A stretch of 64,000 nucleotides of DNA, taken from NCBI GenBank assembly GCA_026413225.1, contig CM048553.1, positions 16,182,501 to 16,246,500 of the forward strand, in the 5' to 3' direction. Under the pieces are notes generated by a model. It made no database searches and was not told the DNA's origin. It saw nothing but the letters and a program-made list of their open reading frames with translations. A program made the position numbers and the translations under genes. This DNA is from Otis tarda. Its lineage: Eukaryota; Chordata; Aves; Otidiformes; Otididae. Every line of letters begins with the position of its first letter. Within the stretch, counting starts at the first letter, position 1. Positions 42,984 through 55,624 of the stretch are shown here, piece after piece.

Positions 42984-44688
42984 TTAAAATAATCTTGCTT
43001 GGAATAGAAAGGGGAGAAGAAAGAAGATGAAAATACACTGTAGCTCTGCATATCTTAAAATCTTGACGTTCTCGGACAGGTAGATGAGATAGCATGAGAG
43101 AGTTCACCAACTTATCCAGGACTGAGAGCAACATTGTACTGATGCCTTTAACTTCTCATAAGAAGTACTCAATCCTAGGATAAGGAGAAACCATGAGGCT
43201 TTTTAACATTTATCTCTGAAGCACATCTAAGAGACGCTTATTTCTATTCACAGAAAAGAAATCCCACAAAACTGGAGTCACCAGGATTCACACAGGGCCT
43301 AGAACACATAGAAAAGATGGCAACAAACAATATCTCAGCCAGATAACAGAACACATACACTAATTCTTATACTGCAGAAAAACTGCAGTACTGGTGCTGT
43401 TGTACCTATGGAAAACAGTACACAAGTAAAACTGAGGTAGCTACATGGTTCTGGGCTGAACTAGGAAGCAACAGCAAATCACTGTAAAACCTACGAGCTT
43501 TCGCACATTAACAGCACTGCGTTTGCCAAAGCTTAAGGCAAGGTTTGGCCATCAGGATTCATGAAAGCAAAATTTGGGGGAAGCATACAAGAGGGCATCT
43601 TCCATGCCTGTATCCTCCAGGCATTTCATTGTGTGTCAAACATTGCACCTTCATTTGTACAGGGCCTTCTGCAATGTCATAGTTTACACATTAGAAATAC
43701 ATTAAGATCTTGCCACCTGCTCCTCACTACTATCAGCAAACAAAAGAATTTGTCCACAGGAAGTTTTAAAACACATGGTACTTTGAGTTAAATCTAGTGA
43801 TAAATATTCTGAATTGGCTTTTAAACCTGAAAACATGGATTTCCAGGTTTGAGATTTCTCCTCCACGCCATCTCATGTATGTACTCCATAGCTCTGTGGC
43901 TGATGGCTGTAATTATTGTGTCCTAAACTCAGGATTCCTACTCTGCTACACTAGTACTTGCCAACAAGAAACGGGAAAATGATCTTAAGTATCAACCAAA
44001 AAGCTCTGAAAATTGACAGATAATCCTGTTTATTAGTAGTAGGGCTATATTTTACTGCTGTATTTTTAAATACAGAACCTCGACCACACTAGTTATCTAA
44101 ATGTCTATTTTCAAACTAGCCAGTGTAAGACCCAGTTAAAGTTTTCAAAAATTCCTAGTTGCAGTTAATTTGTCCAGGAGGGACATTTGGAAATGGTCTA
44201 TAGCTTGGTCAGACAGACTGACATACTGTATACTTGCCACTGATTAAGAGCAACCATACAACCTGAGAAAGCAAGAACAGTAAGCTCCCTCCCACCCATG
44301 GCATACCCCATCACAAGCCTTCTTTTATGAATGTATGGAATAATTTAGCACAGTTCCCTTCATATCCGCATGCTTTCCTCACACATGGTATTCAAACCAG
44401 CTACTCCACTGCTGTAGCCTAAATACCACAGAAAACAGCAAGTAAAACTATCCGCCAAAAGAATAATTTTTCTCCATTACCTAAATACCTTTAAGATAAC
44501 GAAAACCACATTTTCTACATTTCCTTCTGGATAAGTGAAGCTGAGCTTTCTCCTGTTTTACCATTCTGCCTTTGGTATTCTGCAGCTTCCCAAAACCATC
44601 CTGAAAGACAGCCGTGGCACAACACTGTAGTCGTGTCAGACCAGGTCAGTCCAAGGCAGCAATACATTTCAGTATGATGTGCGACTAC

Positions 44689-44744
44689 AAAAAAAAAAAA
44701 AACACACCACCGAACAAAAAACACCAACAACCACCCAAACACAA
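44689..44744 (+). repeat. A/C-rich tract
   Basis: A14 is followed by CAC, ACC and AAAC units over about 40 bases. Confidence 0.85.
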
Positions 44745-45943
44745 GAATGACAATAGTAGTTCCAGATTTTTTATTCATAATCATAAATGCAACTTCCCTA
44801 AGCCACATTAATGCGCAACACACTGCTTTCAGTAGTGCCAATTAAGTCACAGGTGTTGAAAGATTTGTAAAATAGGTAGCTATCTCCTTCCCCCATAAAA
44901 GAGTTCATTTTCTGAATTTTACTCACATGTCTCTGTGTTACCTACCAGTGATTACCTCCCTTTTCCACCTGTGACTGCAGAAACTAGCGGCTTCCTACTG
45001 TAAACCACAGCAGTCACATGGGGCAAGGTAAGAGGAGAGGCAAAAAACCCCACAGATCCTCTCCTAACAAACTAGCCTGGAACATATTTTAGTTGTCACC
45101 ATCTACAGACTACCCACTGTTTGACATAGTTAACTAAGCTTTTGTTTTATCACCAGCTTCCTTCATAAGCAGCTACAGCCTTCAGCACCATAAAAAGCTC
45201 ACATGATCACAGAAACAACTCTGAACTGCAAAATAAAAATGCATGTAAAGTGAATTAATATTGCTGTCAAGGGAGCAGCATTTATGGAGCTCTGTGGTAG
45301 AACTGGTCTCAAAAAATCACCCTCAGTTGTTTCCTTTCTTTGAGGGGGGTGGGGGAGCAGACTTTACTGGTAGAGAGGAAGGGAGAGAGAAGTACACATG
45401 ATGTACACATTTTGAGGAAGGGTTTTCCCTTATGGAAAACCAATTCAAGAGACTGGAGAAGAGTTGGTGTGTGAAGTGCAGCTAAGAGGAGATCTTCAAG
45501 GAATGCTGTCCATATAACAGATGGAATATACATCCAGAACAGCCACAATGAGATCTGGCAGCAGCTAACAAAATGATAAAAATAACACAAAGGTTACTCA
45601 AACAGTATTCCCATTTTATTTATTACAAGTTGTAATTTGTACATTTTGCTGCTAAAGCATAGATTTCCAGAGTCCACTTAGCTTGTATCCACAGTGACAT
45701 ATTGAACAGACTCCAGTAAGAGAAACAGACTAAAACAAATATCAGTCAAGAGGTTTCTTTAAAATTAAGCCTTTTAGAACAAGTTTTGCATGCTTTAACA
45801 ATTCTTCCATATTCTATACACTGAATTGGCTTGATGCTGACTTGCCAGTTAGTTTAGAAGCCCATGTTTATCAGCTGTCTTCATTTCCTGAGCAGATGCA
45901 ATCCAGGAAGATGCTCTATTTCACAGAAATTGAAGTAGTGCAC

Positions 45944-45970
45944 TTTTTTTTTGGGGGGGGGGGGGGGGGG
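45944..45970 (+). repeat. T9-G18 homopolymer pair
   Basis: Nine T are followed by eighteen consecutive G, the longest G run in the window. The true length should be treated with caution because such runs are commonly mis-sequenced. Confidence 0.9.
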
Positions 45971-48900
45971 AGAGCACCTTTTAGAGCTTGCATGCCATAA
46001 AACAAACGATCTTCTTGAAAGCTGTAACTGGAAATTAGGAGGGCAAGAGCAACCACTACTGCTTACAGACATAGTAAGCTGTACACAATTAAAAGGTTTT
46101 TTTAAACATCAGATTCTTACAGTAGGTAAGTATAGCTGTCAAAAACCTTGACAGGAATCCTAGTTATTTTTCCTGCTACTGTGCTTCCACACACAGACTT
46201 GTGCTTCTGCTTGATCCAACTCATTACAGCTTTATATTTTACGTCCTCCTCCAACATCTGGATTCGCTCTCAGTCAGCCATGTTTCTGGCCCAGTTTCCT
46301 TCAAATCTGTATTAGCACATCTTCCAAAAGACTGAAACTCGACACACTTCTGCAGGGCAGATTATGTAATCCTATAAGTAATTGAAATACTAGGGGAAAA
46401 AAAAAGAAAAAAAGAAAAAAATACACCTGCATAGTGAAAATGAAACTGAGCCATCATGCTATTACTCCCTTCCTTCCCCTCTACATATATAGCAATCAGG
46501 AACAGCAAGTAGTACATCATCATTTAGCTCATCAGTATTTCCCTGCTAGAAGGATTGTCAGCACTTCTCTGTAAAGCACTTAGGAATACTTTTGACAGTT
46601 GAAAAAAATTAAGTTTATTTTACACCCATTAACATGATCATAAACCAAAGGCTACTCTCTCCATCTCCCCAATACAGATATCCTCCATGGCAGCCTTGTC
46701 ATTTTTTGCTTTATAATGGAGTCATTTTATTGTATGCAAGAAGCCTCAGGCATTCTGTGAAGCCCATTACTCTTTGCTGCCCACATTTGGATGGCTAATC
46801 TGCTATCAGCCAGAAGCTTGACAGACAAAAGGAAAAGGCAGGAAAACAGCCCACATGGTTGCCTGCATGCACACACACTTCAGCTACACCGTGTTCTGTC
46901 AGTAGACCCAAAAACCAACAAAACACACATTTGATTGCGGTCCTACTTAATGCTTCTGTGGTCCAAAGAAGACACATGAGTTCTCTAAAGGTAGATAGGC
47001 TGGGGAGACATTAAAAAAAAAAAAAAAAGCCTAAGTAGGACACCTATTAAGACACAAACCTGGATGACTTTACTTTGTAAGCGAGCACCTTGGAACTTGA
47101 TAAGTCACAAATGTCTTTCTATTCTGAGGATTTGCTATACAAGATCTTCAAAACGCTTTAAAAATACCAGCAAAAGTTGGAAAGATGAAATAAGGGCTAA
47201 ATATAAGCAACTGTAAACTATTAGAACAAGACATTTGGCAAGTTCTCTATTTCAGCACTTCAGTTTTCCTCCCTGCTCAGAAAAGAACTCTGATTTTTTT
47301 TATAAAACATTGTATACTCTTTTCTATATCCAAAACTATTGTGACACCACACATATGCAAAAACAAATGCAGTGAAATTATTTTCATATCATTCTGCACA
47401 ACAAGGAGCTTTTAAATTTTATTTGTTTTTAAAGAGATTAGGGTAATTAAATGGAAAAGGCTTGCCACTTCATATCAAAATAAAGAAAATGCCTGTATTT
47501 GCTGGAGTTCTTAATTACGTTATTTATTTAGTTTCTGAAGGAAAGCCACTCGGTAGAGTCAGAGGCAGTACTGGCAAAGATTTTTTTGAGCATCAGATCT
47601 CAGGCAACAGTTTCCATAAAATATCTTGTAAGAATTTTCTGTCAGGATCATAAAGCTCTGTTGTGTGTGATGATTTTTACTCTGCTAAGTCTATTTGTAT
47701 CCTTTGCAGCTGGAAAGCTAAAATTGTCCCTCTTTTGTGAGCTGGATTACCTCACAGAAACAGAAAGTCTGCCACTAGTTTTAGTCACTCACATGCTGAA
47801 GCACAAACCTGGCTCCTCCTTTTAAGAAGTCCCTCTCCATCATGCAACTACCACACCAGCTACGCAGGCTGATCCCTGAAGGCATGATTAATCATGTGGG
47901 GAAATACAGAGAACTACGGCATGTTATACTGAATTATGTGTCACTGGAACTATTTCCCTTTTCCTATGCTACAATTATCAGTTCAATTTTGCCTCTTATT
48001 TCTGTTTAAGTTATTATTCTACTTTTGTGCAGAAAGAGTCTCCCAGCATTTTGATGGCAATATAGAACTGATTCTGTCTTTCTTCCACTATTAAGACATA
48101 TCTAGGGTTTCAGGAATACAGTATGTCTGTCAATTTAAATTCTAGAACAAGTACAAAGTAAGCCTCACCATGAAGAGCAAAAGTTGTCAGAATAGTCCTT
48201 TCCATAGAATTACTCTGTGGTTTTAGCATCATTACAACACTATTAGGAACAACAGATGTGTAGCTTGTATTACTACAGGGAGCATTCAAGCCAGCCTAAT
48301 AGATTAAAGTATTTGATACAATAACTATGCACATGTATGTCTACAAAACAAATTCCTGTTGTAAATGCAAATCCACTCTCAGAACTCAGTAGCTAGAATG
48401 TATCAAGACAGGTTATTATAATAAGCCATCCAACAATCTACTCCTATCTAAAGTTTAAAGTTGGGAAGAACAGTGTTTTCTTGTTGCTTTGAGTGACAGA
48501 AGTTCTGAAATCCCCAGTGAGTCTTGTCCTGCAGGAAGAGCACTTTTCTCCTCCTGTGGCCATCTGCAGCACCTCCTCAACAGCAGCACCATCCCTGGCA
48601 GTACTCTACAACCTTATCTTTCTCTCCCACATGTACAAGGTAAGAGGGGGGGAAAAAAATACTCCATTTGCATATGTAATTATGGTGTAGTTCAGCAGTG
48701 CGCAAAAAATTACTGGAAGTTGAGAACAGATATGCCCGATGACCACACCTTAGTTTTTCAAATGAAAACGCTTTGCAAGGAAGGGGAAGGGACAGCAGCA
48801 GGGAAGGAAGCCAGTCATTACAGCTCCAAATCTGCTTCAAAGTCCTTATTCACCACCTCATGCTCTTTGCGGGGCCAAGTGTACCTAGGTCCTTCCTGTG

Positions 48901-51354
48901 AACAATAACATAAGAATGAATCCAGTAGTATGTGACTAGTTCTATTTTGCTTGAATTTACTGAATAGCTGTACCACGAATACCTGGGAAAAAAAACCGAA
49001 AGGCTATGGAGAGACAAACAAAAAAGGACAGAAGACTGAACAGGTTACAGGTTCTAAATAGTACCTCCTTTTCCAGTCTAGAACTTCACCGGACTTACAG
49101 TAGGTAGCATACAGAAACTTAAGAGAGAGAATAAAACAGACCAGAAGGTGGCAAGAAGGAAAATCTGATGCATACCTGAAAGGACACATAGCAGAAATTC
49201 CTCAATGCCTTGAGGAAAAACTATTGAAGAACAGGTGTATTTAGGAAAAAGGGACCACTCATCTCCCTTATGTTTTTGGGCATTAAGGAAAACATTATGA
49301 GATTGGGGGAGGAGGCAAGGTGTTAGGAAAACAAACAAAAATCTCAAACTGCTTCTTTAGGTCAAATCTACCAGTTTATCAAAAAGTAATCTAATCCCTG
49401 TAATTAAGGTCTGGTTTTTCTGTTCCTTAGTTTACATTTTTTCAGATGGAATAGATTTCCCCAGGCCTTTTTCAATCATGCCACATTTGTGATGTTTTGT
49501 AATTTCACTTTGCTTTCTCCCATATAGACTCTGTGGACAGATGTCTCTACAAAATGGAACAGAAAACTGTCCTCAGTGTCTGTCAGACAGAATTTGAAAA
49601 GGGATGTTTGCTGAAATAATGAAAACATTTCATATCACAATAACTGAAGGTGCTCCCTAGCATCACTGGCCCAAGAGGCATTTGATCCTAACAAGGACAG
49701 GCACACTAGTTCATAGGTAAAAATACTTTCTACCACATCAGACTCTTAACCCCTTTATTTCAAGTGTAGTCCATGAAAGTCACTCTCAGGATCATGGTGA
49801 AAGGCCAACTTTATAAGCCATTTATCTCCAGCACTCTTGCCAACTCCTCCAGTGTTCCTGATCTAATGCTTAACTTGCAAGAAACTCAAAAACGTAAGAG
49901 CTTGCAGACAGACTGAGGATATCCGCACTAAAGCCAAAAAACATACTTAAAAGGAGTACATAAAAAATAGTTAAGGAGCAGTTGTTTCTTTTCCTTCAGA
50001 TAAACTCCGGTATCATACAGGGATCTTAGTGTTAAAAGAAGAAATTTTACATGTCCTTTCACTCAAGAAGGACTGCTACTCATACTTACAGATCCTAATT
50101 GGATAGGATGGAACATCATCTCAGCACAGGACAGAATTTATGTTTTTTACTCTTTTTCCTCAGTCATAAATGAGCCCCGTAAGTTATCTGGAAGAATACA
50201 TTTATCATTAGACATTTTCATTTACTTTACATAGTTCTCCAAAAATTGGATAGACAGAACACATTGAAGGCAGAGCAAGGAGGGAGATGCTACCAAACAG
50301 AAAGCAAATGTTTGTAAGGGAAGCAAAGGATGCCAGTTTTCAGGTTTTAACCTTTGGGTGACAGCAGTTGTTAACCACACTGCTTTGCAACAACAGGGGT
50401 AAAGTCCTCATATCAAGGAGACTGTGGCAGCTGAGAATGACAGCTGAAAAGAAGAGAACTGAAACAGGCTGCTTTCAAACAGTACTGACTTCTCAAAGAT
50501 GAGAAAGCATATTATTTTTAGTTAACTTCTGTTGCTCTGAAAAAGCATGCTAAAAGATACAGTTTGTCATTACAGTAATGGCATCAGGAACAAGCACAGG
50601 GTGAGGTACAGTAAAAGACTCCTTTCTTCCCTATCTGGAGTTCCTTTGGGGACGAACGTGCAGCTCTAAAGAGCCCTGGTTAATACGTTCCACTAACCAG
50701 CTGAAACATTTGAATCACTGCCTGGCTGCTACACACGGAAAGATACAAACGTAACGAGTTCCTTCTTTCTGCTTTACCACCACCTATCCTCCTAAGAATG
50801 AAAGCTGTCAGCTGCTCACACAAGGAATCAGATGTACAGGCCCAGATACAGCGAGAGAAGACTCAGTACATCTATTTTTCACTGCCTAAAAGGTGCTTAC
50901 ATACTGTGGTGATGGGAGTAGTATTTTTCTGAGGAGTACTGAAATAGATTTATAAAGCTATGCTGCATTTAACTGTAGTCAGGATTTTAACTGCAAGTGT
51001 CTTGACTGGGCTTCCCATTTTCCTCAAGTGTCGCACAGGAGTACTACTTATCTGTGTAAGAAAGGGACAAACAGATTATTAAATAAACAAGCTGCAGCTC
51101 AACACAACAGGAAAACTGAAAACAACCCTAGTCTTCTTTTAAAAGAGGAGGGCAAGCAAAGATCAAAAAGCTGCAACTGTGAACAGTTTTTGAAAATATC
51201 AAACTTCTGTAACTCTTTCCAATAACTTAAAATAAGATGCTAGGAATCAGACAGCCAGAAAAGCAAACCAAGACTGAGAAATACCTGTGCACTTGATAGT
51301 TAGCTCAAGAAATTGACTCAATCAGAATAGAGGCAATGGCTTAGTGAGAGGTTT

Positions 51355-51394
51355 AAAAAAAAAAAACCAACCAACAACAAAAAAACCCCCAAAC
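51355..51394 (+). repeat. A/C-rich tract
   Basis: A12 leads into CCAACC, then A7 and CCCCC. Same form as the other A/C tracts. Confidence 0.85.
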
Positions 51395-52649
51395 TTGCCA
51401 ACATAACGTGGATGCAGAAAGCATTACAAAAAAACCTACACACTCTAAACTCCCTATAGAATCCCCCAACAACCCCAGTGTTTTAAGGTATTACCTACTC
51501 AACTGAGGTCAAAGCTATTTCCCACTGTGATCTTCTCACACAGCCAACCAGAGACCTGGTTCATCACTCCCTGGAAGGCCACCAAGGTGCATCAGAAATA
51601 AGGCATCAGACCTTCAGTGAGGAGCAGACAACTCCCTTCCCTGTTCCACCCTCCCTACTTTCCACACACACTCTTTGCCTCAGGCCCACACACCCCTGCC
51701 CACTCATATATACATCCCCATGGCCCATGGTGTCTTGGGTTTTTGATTATTATTTTTAATTATTAAAGATTTCAAACAGCATTTCCCTCAAAACAAGAGA
51801 GTCCCCACCATAACTGATCTATTGCACTGTCTTGTGACTACAGCTAACCACACTTCTTCACTAGTGAAGATACCAGACCGCTCTCCACACTCACCTTGCT
51901 TCTTCTTGAGCACCCACCTGCACCCAGAGCCACTTCCCACATGGCTCCACATTAGCAGCAGCAGCCCAGCAGCCCCTGGTGACAAATGGCAGCGGTGGTA
52001 AAACCTAGACTTGGCATGCGTCAAGTAGACTTTCCAAGTCTGATGTTTATTTACATATTTCTGAGGAAAGAGGACTTACACTTTTTTTATTTACGTAGCA
52101 ATCATTTTCAAATATTAGAAATATCAGTCACATGCTGAGACTCTTCTTTAGTCATTGCTGTTCCAACAAAACCAGTATCTGATTAAATCATCTCTGCCCA
52201 GACCATAACCTCTAAGAAAACAATCTTCTAAACACCCCACGCATCAGAGTATGGATGTTGATTCTTAAGCCAACTCCCTCCTGCTGTGTTTTACTTTTGC
52301 CTACCTACACATTACTGAACTTCAGATTTAGGAATACAAAAAACACCAGAAGACAAAATTCTACTTCTCCAGCACATCACTACATCAACATTGACTATAC
52401 AGACAGGAAACATCACCAGTGAAGATACTATCTTAATATTATCTAAAAATGACTGAAGAGAAAATTGAGTTTTGCATACTGCTACTTGTTTGCTGAAAGT
52501 AAAGGTATTTTGAGACAATAAATATGAAAAACTTAATTACTTAAACTGAAAGGAATAGTAACTGCTAAATGTTAAATCTGTTCTCTCTCTTTAAGGCTCT
52601 AGATCAAGCTAAATGCAAGGGCAGTCCCAAGGATTAAAAATGGATTGAG

Positions 52650-52760
52650 ACTCAGTCTTGCTATGGACTTCCTGTGTGACCTTGGGTAAGTCACTGGAGA
52701 ATTTAGTTCTCAAAAATAACAGGCCTATTATAGCTGCCAGAATGAAGCACCAAAGTTTCT
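52650..52760 (+). mobile_element. MIR/CORE-SINE-like relic
   Basis: The stretch CCTGTGTGACCTTGGGTAAG at about 52670-52690, followed by TCACT and preceded by GAGACTCAGTCTTGCT, matches the conserved core shared by MIR and related CORE-SINEs (CTGTGTGACCTTGGGCAAG). Flanks have decayed beyond recognition. Old amniote SINE relics of this type do occur in birds at low number. The boundaries are estimates, and an L2/L3-type 3' end with the same core is an alternative. Confidence 0.55.
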
Positions 52761-54513
52761 GAGACCACAGACGCAAGCCAGGCCCTGCTTACTTGCCCAT
52801 AATGGAGAAGATCCTACCTGGTGAGCCCTTTTGAAAAATGTATCCAAGAATTTCAGGAACACTGATATTAAGCACTTGAAGTTCATCCCAAACTGTACTT
52901 GAGAACTTGTATGAAAGCCTACATAAAACCAGAATTATTTCTGTTTTTCAAGCTCTTGTTTTCTGTATTTGTGTGAAACCTATCAGGAGTAGAATCTTTA
53001 TGATCTCCAGAGATGCAGTACGCACTGTTAAATACTGGATTTACAGTCAGCAGAGCACACCGTATCCTAATCAGCTTGCAATATCAATTAGTTAGAGTTT
53101 TTGAAATGAGTACAAACAGCTAATGAGTTGAAAGCAATGAGCTTATATTTTTGGTAAACAATAATGACTGAATTTAGAAGAAAGGATTCTTAAGAGCCAT
53201 TTGGCTAGATACTGGAGTTCCAGCAGTTTCCCTCCAATAGAGAGCAGCTGCTCAAAAATCAGTTAAAAAACAAACAAGTAAAAAACCCACAACCCAAGCT
53301 TCACTGAAGTTGGTTTTATTTCTTTAACACAGTAATAGAGTCTCATGCATGTTAAAAAATGTCTGCCATCCCTCACTGGCATTTTAAACCCTATTAAAAC
53401 AGATGTTTCCACATGAAGAAAGGGATTGCACTGATATTTTTCCTTTAGATTACTCCAGCCACTCCCTTCACTACCATAAAACTTCTATAAGAAGAAGTGA
53501 CAGGTTAACACCACCACCTGAGTGCCAGTGGGGAAGGAGGCAGAGGACGGCTCTAGAACCCCTTCCCCAGTGCTGCCGATGGGGGAGCTCACTGACGCAG
53601 TGACACTGATATTAGCAGGACCTGTAATAAAGCCCAAAGTTCACAGAGACTCACTGGGGAGGGATATCTGCTATCATAGAAAACGTTCAACAGAAAACTT
53701 GGGCTGAGTTCACAGAAGTCAAATCCTCAAACTTTTAACTACAAAAAAAAATACCTGACTGACTTCTATGATAGGGAAGCCCATATCAGAGGGAAAGTTT
53801 CATCTACTTCCTACTTTTCATCAACCATTTCAGCAGCATGTTTACTGGAGTCCTGTAAGCAAGGAAAACTGCTTCAGACAATAAATCACCTTAAAAAAAA
53901 CCTCTCTCAGGTAGCTAATCACCTTGAAACACACTGCTTCACAACAATAACAAGCACTGATTACTGAGAGAAAAATGAAGAGGTAATGACATTTTTAAGT
54001 GTATTCCCATTATATTTCAACAGTTAACAGGAAAATAGAAGGATTAGTTGCTTATATGAAACTGTTTAACTGTTTCCGTGGACTCAAACAGTTAATTCAG
54101 TTGTCCATGTAGACCTGTCCACTGTGCCTGGAATTTTAACTCGGGCTACATTCCTCAATTCCCAAATTGCAAATTTAAATTAATGCCGGAGTAAAAAACA
54201 TGATAGCTAGCGAAAAAGAAAGCGAGGGAGGCAAGAGAAGAAAGGCATGACAAGGAATGTTGTATCCCAAGCGTCACTAACACCTGACATCCTGCCAGTA
54301 GTTCACACCTTGGAGCTAACAGAAATACGCTGAGCTTTTGCCTTATTCAAAGGCACTTATGATCTTCTTACAGTCCTTACCTTTGTAACAAAACTTTATA
54401 TGAAATGATTATTTAATAAAAATAAAGAGAGGGAATCCAACTGTAAAGCAACTAAAATAGCACTCTAACGAGGTAATCTACATAACCTTTCAGTAATTAA
54501 CTCTGTTATGAGT

Positions 54514-54573
54514 AAAAAAAAAAAAACCAAAAAACCCACAAAAACCACAAAACAAAAAACCCACCCACCAAAC
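54514..54573 (+). repeat. A/C-rich tract, the longest of its type
   Basis: A13 leads into CCAAAAAACCC, ACAAAACC and CCACCCACC units over 60 bases, with no T or G. Confidence 0.9.
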
Positions 54574-55074
54574 CTGCCTCATACCCTCTCCTCACATATA
54601 CCTGAGAGCATGCAGAATTTACTCAGTTTCATACATTCTTCTTACCATTAAATACAGATCTGAAGACCTGAAGGCATACTTATGTTATTTTCAGAACATC
54701 AGTATAAAAGGCTGATATCTTTTTAACCCTGTAGTAAGGAAAGTTTTAAGTATTTTGCTTGTTTTACTTGTCCCACAGCATCGTTGAAGAACAAGATGTG
54801 TTACTTTTAGTTTTGCTGTTTAATAAGAATTACAACAATCCTATAGTATATATAGGAGATGCTAAGAAAGCAATTAATCCTGATCCTGCAAACCAACTCA
54901 GAATAAAAACCTTTGCTAATACTGAATCTATTTCAAGTCCACACAGGATCACATAGCGTGACAATACAGATGACTGGCAAAAACCACATCCCTCTTTTCT
55001 CCTCCCCATTTCAATAGAATCGGAAGAGGGGGAGAAAGGGAAAAGGTAGATAGCAAGAGAGACTCCCAACCAGC

Positions 55075-55150
55075 GCCATGTTCTTGCTTTATCAAAACGG
55101 TGTTATCGTCCCAACACTTCGCTAACTCCTTTGCTGTAGCGGACGTTTTT
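55075..55150. promoter_or_regulatory. Small isolated CpG cluster in intron
   Basis: About six CpGs fall within 75 bases of otherwise CpG-poor DNA, about 3.2 kb downstream of exon 1. Retained CpGs can mark an unmethylated enhancer or alternative promoter. No splice-linked exon is evident here. Confidence 0.25.
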
Positions 55151-55390
55151 GTGTACCAGCCAGAAGTAAGGACAATGACACAGGATAGTTTTCTTCAAGT
55201 ATGAAGAGCCAGATTTTCTTGTAAGTGGAGGCTTCAACGGCAGCTCCAATCAGCTCCTTTCCTGATCTCCTGTAGGGGCCAATAAACAAGGTAGAAAAGG
55301 AACCAGCTCTACAGTTAAGATGGTAAGACTGTCTGTCCAGCTACAGTTAATGAATCAGGATGGCAGCCATAAGTTCTGGCTCCCAAACAT

Positions 55391-55445
55391 GGGACGGGGG
55401 GGAGGAGGGGGAAGAAGAACAACAAAAAACCAAACAAAAAAAAAA
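55391..55445 (+). repeat. G-rich run followed by A/C tract
   Basis: GGGACG8AGGAG5 (quadruplex-capable) is followed by GAAGAAG and then ACAAAAAACC units. It has two adjacent purine-biased low-complexity blocks. Confidence 0.8.
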
Positions 55446-55606
55446 GTGCACAGTACAAGAAGAGCTGTGTTAAGTTTATCAACAGATAAACAGAAGGAAA
55501 GTTTAGAGTAGAGTAACTAAATGCCATAACCCATTATTATTAACTGGTTTACCGGATGTCAAGTGCAATTCCTCCCTAGTAAACTCCCATTCTGTGTGAA
55601 AGGAAG

Positions 55607-55624
55607 AAAAAAAAAAAAAAAAAA
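55607..55624 (+). repeat. A18 homopolymer
   Basis: Eighteen uninterrupted A, then GAAAAACC. Confidence 0.9.

Larger units (their letters stand above)
27804..52649. other. Long stretch of unique intron DNA
   Basis: Almost 25 kb carries no transposon I can identify. Only simple tracts (TA repeats at 29963 and 34254, T/G at 32549, T20 and C-rich at 42935, G18 at 45953), a perfect 9-bp-arm hairpin at 34161 and a modestly GC-richer patch at about 38640-38960 stand out. Frames such as 35132-35512 and 48489-48908 show no recognisable domain. Confidence 0.6.

Noticed and set aside
46540..46600. CTGTAAAGCACTTAGGAATA, resembling an L3/MIR 3' end
   Set aside because: The match is short and no other part of such an element is seen nearby.
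48489..48908. 139-codon plus-strand frame
   Set aside because: No recognisable domain. A second overlapping frame is equally open.
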